Source of the DNA: Candidatus Pullichristensenella stercoripullorum
Lineage (GTDB): Bacteria; Bacillota; Clostridia; Christensenellales; Aristaeellaceae
NCBI GenBank assembly: GCA_018712885.1
Contig: DVGE01000117.1
Span: 1-14,374, forward strand
Length of the DNA stretch: 14,374 nt
Direction: 5' to 3'
Each line of letters begins with the position of its first letter. Positions within the stretch are counted from its first letter, which is position 1. A program made the translations under genes and the position numbers. This document shows, piece after piece, positions 6,368-13,619 of this stretch. The notes under the pieces are model-generated. The model saw only the letters and a program-made list of their open reading frames with translations, was not told where the DNA came from and made no database searches.

Positions 6368-7531
6368 ATGAAGCATAGCAGATTGGCGCTCATGCTGCTT
6401 GTGATTGTGTTGGCGCTTGGTATGGTGTCCGCGTATGCGGAGACGGAAGCGGAGCCGGAATTCGATGGCGAGATCCGCATTGGCCTGATTTGCCCTGTGA
6501 CCGGGACCAGCAAGGCGATCGGTGATTACCAGCAGAATGGATTCAACCTGGCCATGGAGGAGATCAACGCGGCTGGCGGCATCCTGGGCAAGAAGATCGT
6601 TGGCGTCATCGCGGACGAAGTTGACAATATGCAGTCTGCTGTGAACGCGCATATGCTGCTCCTCTCGGATGACAGCATCATGGGCATCGTTGGCTCGACC
6701 TATTCCGTCTACACCATCGCCGCTATCCCGCAGATCACGGAAGCGGGCGTTCCCTATATCGCCGGCGGTTCCTCTTCGGGCATCACCGATGAGGGCAGCG
6801 ACTATGTGTGGATGGTCCGCCCCACCGATGTGTATCAGGGCCAGGTCCTCGCGGACGTTGCCATTGAGGTGCTTGGCATGCAGAACCCCGCGATCATGTA
6901 CTCCACGCAGAGCTCGCTGATGGCGCTGCAGGAGCGTCTGGTCGCGGCGCTGCAGGAGCGCGGCATCGAAGTGGATCCCGGCAACCTCTACGGCTTCCCG
7001 GAAGAGGAACAGAACTATGCGCCCATCTTTGCGCAGATCCAGAACTCGGATGCTGACGGCCTGATCTGCCTGACCAACGTGCTGCCCGCCTCTATCATCT
7101 GCCAGCAGTTTGAGATCGCCGGCATCGACCTGCCCCATATGGGCCAGACTTCTTACAGCGGCGCCGTTTGCCGCGAGAACGCCGGCAGCGCCGCTGATGG
7201 CTGGTACTCCGTTGCCGACTGGACCCCGGAAGTGACCGAAGGCGTTGCCAAGCACTTTGAGGACGCTTACAGGGCCAAGTATGGCGCTGCTTCCGACCTG
7301 GGCGCCGTGTGCGCTTACGATGGCCTCTACCTGCTCAAGGCCGCTTGCGAGATCGCCAACACCACGACGGATCGCGAAGCGATCAACAACGCGCTTTATG
7401 AGATCTCCGAGCTGGAAGGCGCGATCTCCACGTACACCTATCTGGGCGACCATAACCTCAATACTTCCCTGTATGTGACCAGGAACGAAGATGGCCTCGC
7501 GGTGATGATCGACAAGATCACGTATCGCTAA
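6368..7531 (+). CDS. livJ: HAAT-type ABC transporter substrate-binding protein (LivJ family)
   Basis: The 387-residue product is a periplasmic-binding-protein type I (Peripla_BP_6) of the branched-chain-amino-acid/amide family. The ATG at 6368 has GGGAGGA seven bases upstream and opens a clear signal peptide (MKHSRLALMLLVIVLALGMVSAYA, AYA cleavage after residue 24). Family motifs include IRIGLICPVTGTSKAIG, NGFNLAMEEINAAGGILGKK, GIVGSTYSVYTIAAIPQITE and VPYIAGGSS. No lipobox cysteine is present near the cleavage site, although such proteins are lipid-anchored in most Gram-positive bacteria; the first mature cysteine is residue 42, inside the fold. It leads the transporter operon, is separated from livH by 84 bp with a strong stem-loop, and would capture the substrate outside the membrane. 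Members of the family bind Leu/Ile/Val, amides, urea or aromatic acids, so the ligand cannot be named from motifs. Confidence 0.93.
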   Translation: MKHSRLALMLLVIVLALGMVSAYAETEAEPEFDGEIRIGLICPVTGTSKAIGDYQQNGFNLAMEEINAAGGILGKKIVGVIADEVDNMQSAVNAHMLLLSDDSIMGIVGSTYSVYTIAAIPQITEAGVPYIAGGSSSGITDEGSDYVWMVRPTDVYQGQVLADVAIEVLGMQNPAIMYSTQSSLMALQERLVAALQERGIEVDPGNLYGFPEEEQNYAPIFAQIQNSDADGLICLTNVLPASIICQQFEIAGIDLPHMGQTSYSGAVCRENAGSAADGWYSVADWTPEVTEGVAKHFEDAYRAKYGAASDLGAVCAYDGLYLLKAACEIANTTTDREAINNALYEISELEGAISTYTYLGDHNLNTSLYVTRNEDGLAVMIDKITYR

Positions 7532-7541
7532 AGCGCCCCGT

Positions 7542-7574
7542 GCCGGCTCGCTGCCTGAAAAGGCGCGAGCCGGC
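7542..7574 (+). promoter_or_regulatory. Strong intercistronic stem-loop with GAAA loop between livJ and livH
   Basis: GCCGGCTCG (7542-7550) pairs with CGAGCCGGC (7566-7574), and inside it GCCT-GAAA-AGGC (7553-7564) continues the stem, with C7551-G7565 and one bulged T. The result is about 14 bp capped by a GNRA-type tetraloop. No T-run follows. Such hairpins after binding-protein genes typically protect the upstream mRNA or reduce read-through, giving more binding protein than permease. Confidence 0.6.
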
Positions 7575-7615
7575 GCTCAGACTCCAAGGATTTCTCGGCA
7601 ACTGAGGTGAGCGAT

Positions 7616-8509
7616 TTGAACTTTAACGTCTTTGTTGCATTGACGGTAAATGGCCTGGCCATGGGCGTGATCTACGCGCTGCTGGCCATGGGTCTGATCC
7701 TGTTGATCCGGGCCGTCGGCGTAATGAATTTCGCGCAGGGCGATCTTTTGATGCTGGGCGCATACATCACCTGTTGGCTGACGGTGGATCTGGAATTGCC
7801 CTTCTGGCTGATGGTGCTCGTAGCCCTGCTTTGTTTTGCCGTAGTGGGCTTGATATTCATGTTCAGCGTATACTGGCCGTTGCGGAACGCTTCCTACCCG
7901 GCGGCCACGGTCATTGCGACGATGGGAGCGTCGATGGTGCTCAAAGAGCTGGTGACGCTGCTGTGGGGAAGCCTGCCGCGATCCATGCCCTCTTTGGTCA
8001 GGACAGAGGACGGCAGCGCGGCGGTGTTGCAGATCGGCAGCATCAACCTGCAATGGCAGTACGTGCTGACCATTCTTGTGGGTATCGTCATCATGGCTTT
8101 GGTATTCTTCCTGTTTGAGAAGATGTATGTCGGAAAAATGATGCAGGCCGCGGCGCAGGACGCTTACGCCGCCAGCATGCTTGGCATACCGACGATCGCG
8201 ACCATTGCGGTAACGTATATCGTCGTGGTCATCATGGTCTCGGTGGGCGGATATATGATCGCTCCGATCTTCATGGTCAGTACGACGCTGGGTTCGCTGC
8301 AGCTGCGAGCATTTGCCGGCGTGGTCATCGGCGGGTTTGGCAACATAAAGGGCGCGATCATCGGTTCATTGTTGGTCGGCCTGATCGAATCGTTCAGTAC
8401 GTTGCAGTTCTCTTCCTATAAGGACGTCACCGTGTTCATGGTGCTGATCATTTTCCTGCTGGTCAGGCCGCAGGGGATCTTCGGAGAACGCATCGCTGAC
8501 AAGGCGTAA
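7616..8509 (+). CDS. livH: HAAT ABC transporter permease LivH
   Basis: This is a very hydrophobic 297-residue inner-membrane permease of the LivH family. The N-terminal motif NGLAMGVIYALLAMGLILL, then VGVMNFAQGDLLMLGAY, is characteristic, as is the C-terminal VIGGFGNIKGAIIGSLLVGL stretch followed by RPQGIFGE. I place the start at TTG 7616 because GAGGTGA lies eight bases before it; the alternative GTG at 7607 is itself part of that site and would add three residues. It should form the translocation channel with LivM and receive substrate from LivJ. It is the second gene of the operon, 12 bp before livM. Confidence 0.93.
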   Translation: MNFNVFVALTVNGLAMGVIYALLAMGLILLIRAVGVMNFAQGDLLMLGAYITCWLTVDLELPFWLMVLVALLCFAVVGLIFMFSVYWPLRNASYPAATVIATMGASMVLKELVTLLWGSLPRSMPSLVRTEDGSAAVLQIGSINLQWQYVLTILVGIVIMALVFFLFEKMYVGKMMQAAAQDAYAASMLGIPTIATIAVTYIVVVIMVSVGGYMIAPIFMVSTTLGSLQLRAFAGVVIGGFGNIKGAIIGSLLVGLIESFSTLQFSSYKDVTVFMVLIIFLLVRPQGIFGERIADKA

Positions 8510-8521
8510 GGGGGCGGTAAA

Positions 8522-9532
8522 ATGGTCAACGGACAGAGAAAGATCAGCCTCGGCACGCTTGTCGTTTTCGCCCTGGTCGCGGCGTTTGTACTGATCGTTC
8601 CCAGCGTTACGAGCGGCTACTCCATGATGATCGTGAACCTTTCGCTGATCTACGCGATCGCCACGTACGGTCTGTCGGTCATGCTGGGCATGGGCGGTAT
8701 GCTTTCCTTTGCAGCGGTCTCGTTCATGGGCGGCGGCGCTTACTGGGTCGCCAACCTTTGCACGGGGCGCCTGGGTGTTTCCATGGAGCCGTGGCTGGCG
8801 CTGCTGCTGGCGCCGGTGGTATTCGCGGTCGTCGGATTCATCATTGGATCGATCCTGCTCAAACTGAATGGCACGTATTTCACCTTTGCGACGATCGCGC
8901 TGGTGCAGGTGGCGTGGTGCCTTTTCCAGAATTACCGGCCGCTCTTTGGCGGGCCGGACGGCATCTCCGGCATCGCTACGTTGGAGATGTTTGGCCTGAA
9001 GATCACTTCCTATACCCAGTGGTTCTATGTGCTGGCGGCCATCACGCTGATCGTGGCGCTGCTGGTGGAAAGGATACGACGCACACAGCTGGGCCGCTCC
9101 CTGGCGGCGATCCGCGACAACCAAACGGCCGCGCAGATCCTTGGCGTCGACGTGTACCACACAAAGGTCATCGCCTTTACGATCGCGGCTGCGCTTGGCG
9201 CTCTGTCGGGCGCGCTGTATTGCCTGCAAGGACGCTTCGTTTCCTCGGATATGTTTACCTTTGAACGCGCAACGCAGTTCATCATCATGGCCATGCTCGG
9301 CGGCGTGAACGATACGTTCGGCATCTTCCTTGGCTCGGTGCTGATCACCGTGCTGCCGGAGTCTCTGCGCGTGTTGCAGAAATACCTCAAGATCGTTTAC
9401 GGCACGGCGATCATTCTGCTGATGATCTTCATGCCGATGGGGATCATGGGCGCGATCAAGGATGGCTTCAAAAAGATGCGGAGAAAGAAGCGGGAAGCCC
9501 TGATGAATGTCGCGAGGGAGGTAAAGCCATGA
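8522..9532 (+). CDS. livM: HAAT ABC transporter permease LivM
   Basis: The 336-residue membrane protein belongs to the LivM family. Typical segments are GMGGMLSFAAVSFMGGGAY, NGTYFTFATIALVQV, LFGGPDGISGI and, in the cytoplasmic loop that contacts the ATPases, RTQLGRSLAAIRDNQTAAQ ending near ILGVDV. The C-terminus is a basic cytoplasmic tail (KKMRRKKREA). The ATG at 8522 follows AAGGGGG and lies 12 bp after the livH stop; its own stop overlaps the livG start by four bases (ATGA), indicating coupled translation. It partners LivH in the membrane channel. Confidence 0.94.
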   Translation: MVNGQRKISLGTLVVFALVAAFVLIVPSVTSGYSMMIVNLSLIYAIATYGLSVMLGMGGMLSFAAVSFMGGGAYWVANLCTGRLGVSMEPWLALLLAPVVFAVVGFIIGSILLKLNGTYFTFATIALVQVAWCLFQNYRPLFGGPDGISGIATLEMFGLKITSYTQWFYVLAAITLIVALLVERIRRTQLGRSLAAIRDNQTAAQILGVDVYHTKVIAFTIAAALGALSGALYCLQGRFVSSDMFTFERATQFIIMAMLGGVNDTFGIFLGSVLITVLPESLRVLQKYLKIVYGTAIILLMIFMPMGIMGAIKDGFKKMRRKKREALMNVAREVKP

Positions 9533-10287
9533 AGCCCATTTTGCGGTTAGAGCAGGTGTCTAAGCGCTTTGGCGGCGTCGTCGCAGCGGACGATGTGACC
9601 TTTGAATTGATGCCCGGAAAAGTCAAAGGCCTCATTGGGCCCAATGGCGCGGGAAAGAGCACGTTGCTCAACCTTATCAGCGGCATTTATGCCCCTGACG
9701 GCGGAGATATTTACTTTGACGAGCGGAAGATCACGCAAACGCCTGCGCACAAGCGGGCGCGCATGGGGATCGGCCGCACATTCCAAACGCCGCGCTTCTT
9801 GCAGCGCTCCAGCATCCGCGACAATTTCCTCCTGGGGACAGATCTTGGCGACAAGCTGGGATATTTCAAAAGCTATCTCGGCTGTCGCGGCTCTGACTTT
9901 GACAAGGAATTTGAAAAGCTGTTGCAGATCACCCACCTGGAATTCGATTGGGAAGACGACATCAACAGCCTGCCCTTTGGCAAGCGCAAGCTGCTGGAGA
10001 TCGTGCGCGCGATGCTGGCGCATCCCAGGGTCATGCTCATCGACGAACCGGCGGCGGGCCTGAACAACAAGGAAGGCGAATATGTCATGGACATGATCCG
10101 TTACGCCTCCCGGGAACAGGGCATCGGCGTGATGTTGATCGAACATTCCATGGAAATGGTGATGAATATCTGCGACGATATCGTCGTTTTGAGCTTTGGC
10201 AAGGTCATTGCGAAGGATGAGCCCAAGGCCATCGCCACGAACCCGGTGGTCATCGAGGCATATCTGGGGGAGGAGACAGATGATTAA
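9529..10287 (+). CDS. livG: HAAT ABC transporter ATPase LivG
   Basis: The 252-residue ATPase carries Walker A GPNGAGKST, Q-loop RTFQ, Walker B VMLIDEPAAGLN and switch histidine in LIEHSM, all in LivG order. The C-terminal YLGEE matches the usual LivG ending. The signature region reads LPFGKRKLLEI where LivG proteins usually have LPYGQQRRLEI, a normal-looking variation for this subunit. GGGAGG lies seven bases before the ATG, inside livM. It overlaps livM by four bases and livF by eight, so livM, livG and livF are translationally linked. With LivF it should drive import by ATP hydrolysis. Confidence 0.95.
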   Translation: MKPILRLEQVSKRFGGVVAADDVTFELMPGKVKGLIGPNGAGKSTLLNLISGIYAPDGGDIYFDERKITQTPAHKRARMGIGRTFQTPRFLQRSSIRDNFLLGTDLGDKLGYFKSYLGCRGSDFDKEFEKLLQITHLEFDWEDDINSLPFGKRKLLEIVRAMLAHPRVMLIDEPAAGLNNKEGEYVMDMIRYASREQGIGVMLIEHSMEMVMNICDDIVVLSFGKVIAKDEPKAIATNPVVIEAYLGEETDD

Positions 10288-11011
10288 GATCGAGAATCTG
10301 CACGCTTACTATGGGGCGGTGGAAGCGCTCAAAGGCGTCAATATAGATATCCCCTCAGAGAAGATCACTTGTCTGATCGGCGCGAATGGCGCGGGAAAGA
10401 CGACGTTGCTCAAGTCCATATCCGGCATGATCCATCATACGGGCTCGATCCGCGTGGACGATACGGAGATCTCACAGAGATCCCCCACGAAGATCGCCGC
10501 CATGGGCATCATCCATGTACCGGAGGGAAGACACATTTTTCCTGGACTGACGGTGCGGGAGAACCTGGAAGTCGGCACGATCGCCTGGCATGGCTTTTTC
10601 GGCCGCAAACCCTATGATGCCGAGTTGGAAGAAGTGTATGCGCTTTTCCCTCGCCTTTGGGAACGAAAAGATCAGCTTGGCTGGAGCCTTTCCGGCGGCG
10701 AACAGCAGATGCTCGCCATTGGCAGGGCGATGATGGCCCGCCCCAAAGTCCTGCTTCTGGACGAGCCTTCCATGGGTTTGGCGCCGATCGTGGTCTCGGA
10801 ACTCTTTGATAAGATCAAGGAGATCAACCAAAAGGGCCACACCATCCTGCTCGTTGAGCAAAACGCGCGCCTGGCGTTGAAGATGTCGGATCATGCCTAT
10901 GTCCTGGAACACGGGGAGATCGCTTTCTCCGGCGACGCGGAGAGCGTTCGCAGGGATCCGCGCACGGTGCGGGCATATCTGGGCAAATTCGCCGGGAAAC
11001 ATACGGCATAA
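10280..11011 (+). CDS. livF: HAAT ABC transporter ATPase LivF
   Basis: This 243-residue protein is a canonical LivF: Walker A GANGAGKTT (34-42), HVPEGRHIFPGLTVRENLEVG, signature LSGGEQQMLAIGRAMM, Walker B LLLDEPSMGLAP, and LVEQNARLAL. The ATG at 10280 lies within the last codons of livG, with GGAGGAG just before it. It forms the second ATPase of the transporter and serves as reference for the diverged LivF-like protein at 2598-3311. It is followed after 16 bp by the aldolase gene. Confidence 0.95.
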   Translation: MIKIENLHAYYGAVEALKGVNIDIPSEKITCLIGANGAGKTTLLKSISGMIHHTGSIRVDDTEISQRSPTKIAAMGIIHVPEGRHIFPGLTVRENLEVGTIAWHGFFGRKPYDAELEEVYALFPRLWERKDQLGWSLSGGEQQMLAIGRAMMARPKVLLLDEPSMGLAPIVVSELFDKIKEINQKGHTILLVEQNARLALKMSDHAYVLEHGEIAFSGDAESVRRDPRTVRAYLGKFAGKHTA

Positions 11012-11027
11012 AAAGGAGAGAAAAACA

Positions 11028-11810
11028 ATGGTCAAGAGCTTTCGTGAACTCATGCGGCGCGGGGAAAAACTGATCGGCACCTTTATGATGACCGATTCGC
11101 AGGAAGTCCTGGAGATCCTGGGCGAAGGCGGCTTTGAATTTGTCGTGATCGACGAGGAACACGGCGGGCTGCAAGATGTCTGCTATTCCAATCTTGTCCG
11201 TACGGCTGAGGCCGCGGGCGTCATTCCGATCTTCCGCACGCCGGGCCTGGTCGAAGACAGCGTAAAGCGCGCGTTGGACGCCGGCGCTTCGGGCGTTATG
11301 ATCCCCAACGTCAGCAGCGCGGACGATGCGCGCATGGCGGTGTCGCTGAGCAAATTCCCGCCCATCGGTCACAGGGGCGCATGCCCCTATGTGCGCGCCA
11401 ACCATTATGGCGAGGGGGACAAGCAGGCGTATTTCCGCAAGAGCAATGAGGAAGTAGCGCTGATCCTTCTGGTTGAGGGGCCGGAAGGCGTTGCGAATTT
11501 TGATGAGATCCTTGAGGTCGAGGGCGTAGACGCGGTATTCTTTGGGCCGTTCGACCTTTCGGTGGCCATGGGCATCCCTGGAGAGATCGACGATCCCAGG
11601 GTCGTGGAAGCGATCCGCACCATGATCCACAAGGCAAACGCCAAGGGCGTCTTCGCGGGCATGCTGGGCGTCGACGCCGCCGCGACACAGCGCTGGATCC
11701 AAGAGGGCGCGGACTTTATCCTCGTGATGCAGGATACGCTGCTTCTGCTCAAGGCCTGCAAGGACATCCTCGCGGAGATCAAGGCCGCGGCGCCGGCAAA
11801 GGCTGAATAA
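11028..11810 (+). CDS. HpcH/HpaI-family class II aldolase
   Basis: The 260-residue protein fits the HpcH/HpaI aldolase family, metal-dependent enzymes that reversibly cleave 4-hydroxy-2-oxo acids into pyruvate and an aldehyde. Key residues are in register with the characterised HpaI enzyme: His45 in VIDEEHGG, Arg70 in IFRTPG, Glu150 in LVEGPEGV, and Asp176 in FFGPFDLS; GASGVMIP is also typical. HPRG-like GHRGACPYVRANHYG follows the family pattern. The ATG at 11028 has AAAGGAG upstream, and the gene lies 16 bp after livF and before a strong terminator, making it the last gene of the transporter operon. That position suggests that the imported compound, or a product of it, is an aldolase substrate. 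Related enzymes act on 2,4-dihydroxyhept-2-enedioate, 2-keto-3-deoxyglucarate or 2-keto-3-deoxyrhamnonate; the exact substrate cannot be read from sequence. Confidence 0.9.
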   Translation: MVKSFRELMRRGEKLIGTFMMTDSQEVLEILGEGGFEFVVIDEEHGGLQDVCYSNLVRTAEAAGVIPIFRTPGLVEDSVKRALDAGASGVMIPNVSSADDARMAVSLSKFPPIGHRGACPYVRANHYGEGDKQAYFRKSNEEVALILLVEGPEGVANFDEILEVEGVDAVFFGPFDLSVAMGIPGEIDDPRVVEAIRTMIHKANAKGVFAGMLGVDAAATQRWIQEGADFILVMQDTLLLLKACKDILAEIKAAAPAKAE

Positions 11811-11849
11811 AAGGGCCTTTTGGCCGTTGACGCAAATTCATCGCGCGTG

Positions 11850-11880
11850 AAGGCACGGCCGCAAGGGTCGTGCCTTTTTT
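11850..11880 (+). terminator. Intrinsic terminator of livJHMGF-aldolase operon
   Basis: AAGGCACGGCC (11850-11860) pairs with GGTCGTGCCTT (11866-11876), with one G-T pair, around the loop GCAAG, and runs into six Ts ending at 11880. It lies 40 bp after the aldolase stop. Confidence 0.9.
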
Positions 11881-11962
11881 GACGGCCCGACAGACGGGCG
11901 GCGTTCGCGCGTCCGGGCGCTGGCGACGATCCCTCACAGTGAAAAATACATCTGCGCCGTTT

Positions 11963-11993
11963 CCCCCTGTTTTCAACGCAGGACGTCAGGGGG
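11963..11993 (+). promoter_or_regulatory. Inverted repeat upstream of the kinase gene
   Basis: CCCCCTG (11963-11969) and CAGGGGG (11987-11993) are 7-bp inverted arms separated by 17 bases, about 75 bp before the kinase ATG. They could form a leader hairpin or an operator. I found no convincing sigma-A promoter in 11881-12068, so the promoter of the kinase operon is undefined. Confidence 0.3.
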
Positions 11994-12068
11994 CAGGCTT
12001 TCGACGGCCTTTTTGTGCGGATCGTTCAGGCGGGGCCGGCGCGCGTGGTTGGAAAGGGGAGAAGAAAC

Positions 12069-13607
12069 ATGCGATACTTTCTGGGCCTGGACAATGGGGG
12101 AACGACCACCAAGGCGGCGCTTTACGACCTCAAAGGGCGCGAGATAGGGGTTTGCAGCACAGAGACAAAGGCGCTCACGCCGCGCCCGGGTCTTATCGAG
12201 CGCGATATGGAAAAGATGTGGGAAGCAAACTGCGCTGTGATCCGCGGCGTGCTGGAAAAAACAGGCGTCCAGCCCAACGCGGTGGCGGGCGTGGCGGTCT
12301 GCGGCCATGGCAAGGGGCTGTACCTGTGGGGCAAGGACGGCAGGCCGGCGCGCAACGGTATCATCTCCACCGACGACCGCGCGTACCAATACCCCGCGCG
12401 TTGGCGCGCCGATGGGACGGAAAAGAAGGCGTTCGCGCTTTCCTGCCAGCATATCATGGCCTGCCAGCCGGTGGCGCTGTTGGCGTGGCTGCGGGATCAC
12501 GAGCCGGATGTGGTCAAAAACATCCGCTGGATCTTTGCTTGCAAGGATTACGTGCGCTTTCGGTTGACGGGCGAGGCATGGGCAGAGATCACAGACTATT
12601 CGGGCGCCAATCTCGTCAACCTGCACACGGGGCAGTACGACGACGAGCTACTGGCTCTGTTCGGGCTGGGCGATCTTCGCCAGGCGCTGCCGCCGCTTTG
12701 CGGCTCCGCACAGATCTGCGGGCAGATCACGGAAGAAGCAGCGTGCAAATGCGGACTGGACGCGGGCACGCCGGTGGTCGGCGGCATGTTCGATATCGAC
12801 GCCTGTGCGCTGGCGGTGGATGTGCTGGATGCGAAGAACATTTGCATGATCGCGGGAACGTGGAGCATCAACGAGTACCCGCGAACCGAGCCGGTGATGG
12901 ACGGGAGCGTGCTGATGAACTCTTTGTTTTGCCGCCCGGGATACTATCTGATCGAGGAGAGCAGCCCGACGTCGGCGGGAAACAGCGCCTGGTTCGTCCA
13001 TACGCTGCTTCCCGAAGCCAGCGCCGAAGCAAAGCGGGCGGGCAAGAGCGTCTATGAGGTCATGAACGAATGGGTGGCTTCGGTAGACGCGCGCGAATTC
13101 GTCCCCATATTTCTGCCGTTTCTGATGGCAAGCAACGTGCATCCCAACGCCAAAGGGTGCTTTGTGGGGCTGAGCGCCAGCCATACGCGCAGGCATCTGG
13201 CGCGCAGCGTCTATGAGGGCATCGCCTTTTCGCACAAGCAGCATTTGGATCGCCTCTTGCGCACGCGAGACGACATGCCGGAGTGCATCCGGCTGGCGGG
13301 AGGCGCGGCAAATTCCGCGGTCTGGACGCAGATGTTTGCCGATGTGACCGGTCTGCCGGTGGAAACGGTGCGCGTAAACGAAACGGGCGCTCTGGGATGC
13401 GCGATCGTCGCCGCCGCGGGCGTTGGCGCCTATGCCTCGCTGGAGGAAGCAGCGCGCGCGATGTGCCCTTTGGGGGAGCGCGTTTTCCCATCCCCGCGGC
13501 GGCACGAGATCTACCTGCGCAAGTACGCACTGTATCAGAAGACGATCGCCTGCCTCGACAGCCTCTGGTCAGATATGCAGCAATATGTGGAAAACGGCTT
13601 TGAGTAG
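12069..13607 (+). CDS. lyxK: FGGY carbohydrate kinase, L-xylulose kinase-like
   Basis: The 512-residue product is an FGGY-family sugar kinase that resembles E. coli LyxK along its whole length. Matching segments recalled from LyxK include the N-terminal phosphate motif LGLDNGGTTTKAALYD, GREIGV, GHGKGLYL, DHEP, LPPLCGSAQICGQIT, GTPVVGGMFD (Asp242, likely catalytic base), ESSPTSAGNSAWF, YEGIAFSHKQHL and the ATP-site LAGGAANSAVWTQMFADV. LyxK phosphorylates L-xylulose and, in the keto-gulonate pathway, has been linked to 3-keto-L-gulonate. The ATG at 12069 follows GGGGAG; upstream in-frame starts lack a site. It begins a new transcription unit after the terminator at 11880 and is followed 12 bp later by a UlaE-type epimerase, which supports an L-xylulose or keto-gulonate phosphate route. 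Exact substrate remains open. Confidence 0.88.
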   Translation: MRYFLGLDNGGTTTKAALYDLKGREIGVCSTETKALTPRPGLIERDMEKMWEANCAVIRGVLEKTGVQPNAVAGVAVCGHGKGLYLWGKDGRPARNGIISTDDRAYQYPARWRADGTEKKAFALSCQHIMACQPVALLAWLRDHEPDVVKNIRWIFACKDYVRFRLTGEAWAEITDYSGANLVNLHTGQYDDELLALFGLGDLRQALPPLCGSAQICGQITEEAACKCGLDAGTPVVGGMFDIDACALAVDVLDAKNICMIAGTWSINEYPRTEPVMDGSVLMNSLFCRPGYYLIEESSPTSAGNSAWFVHTLLPEASAEAKRAGKSVYEVMNEWVASVDAREFVPIFLPFLMASNVHPNAKGCFVGLSASHTRRHLARSVYEGIAFSHKQHLDRLLRTRDDMPECIRLAGGAANSAVWTQMFADVTGLPVETVRVNETGALGCAIVAAAGVGAYASLEEAARAMCPLGERVFPSPRRHEIYLRKYALYQKTIACLDSLWSDMQQYVENGFE

Positions 13608-13619
13608 GGAGAAAGATAC

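Noticed and set aside
6332..7453. 373-residue minus-strand open frame
   Set aside because: Lies antisense across livJ, whose family motifs, signal peptide and ribosome binding site are clear.
8366..9229. 287-residue minus-strand open frame
   Set aside because: Antisense to livH/livM, rich in Gln/Arg/His from reverse reading of hydrophobic codons; no independent support.
11881..12068. Promoter for the kinase gene using TTGACG at 11879-11884
   Set aside because: It overlaps the terminator T-run and no acceptable -10 lies 16-18 bp downstream.
11870..13057. 395-residue plus-strand open frame overlapping the kinase gene
   Set aside because: Different frame of the LyxK-like gene, Gly/Arg/Ala-rich and with no recognised domain; LyxK similarity fixes the true frame.
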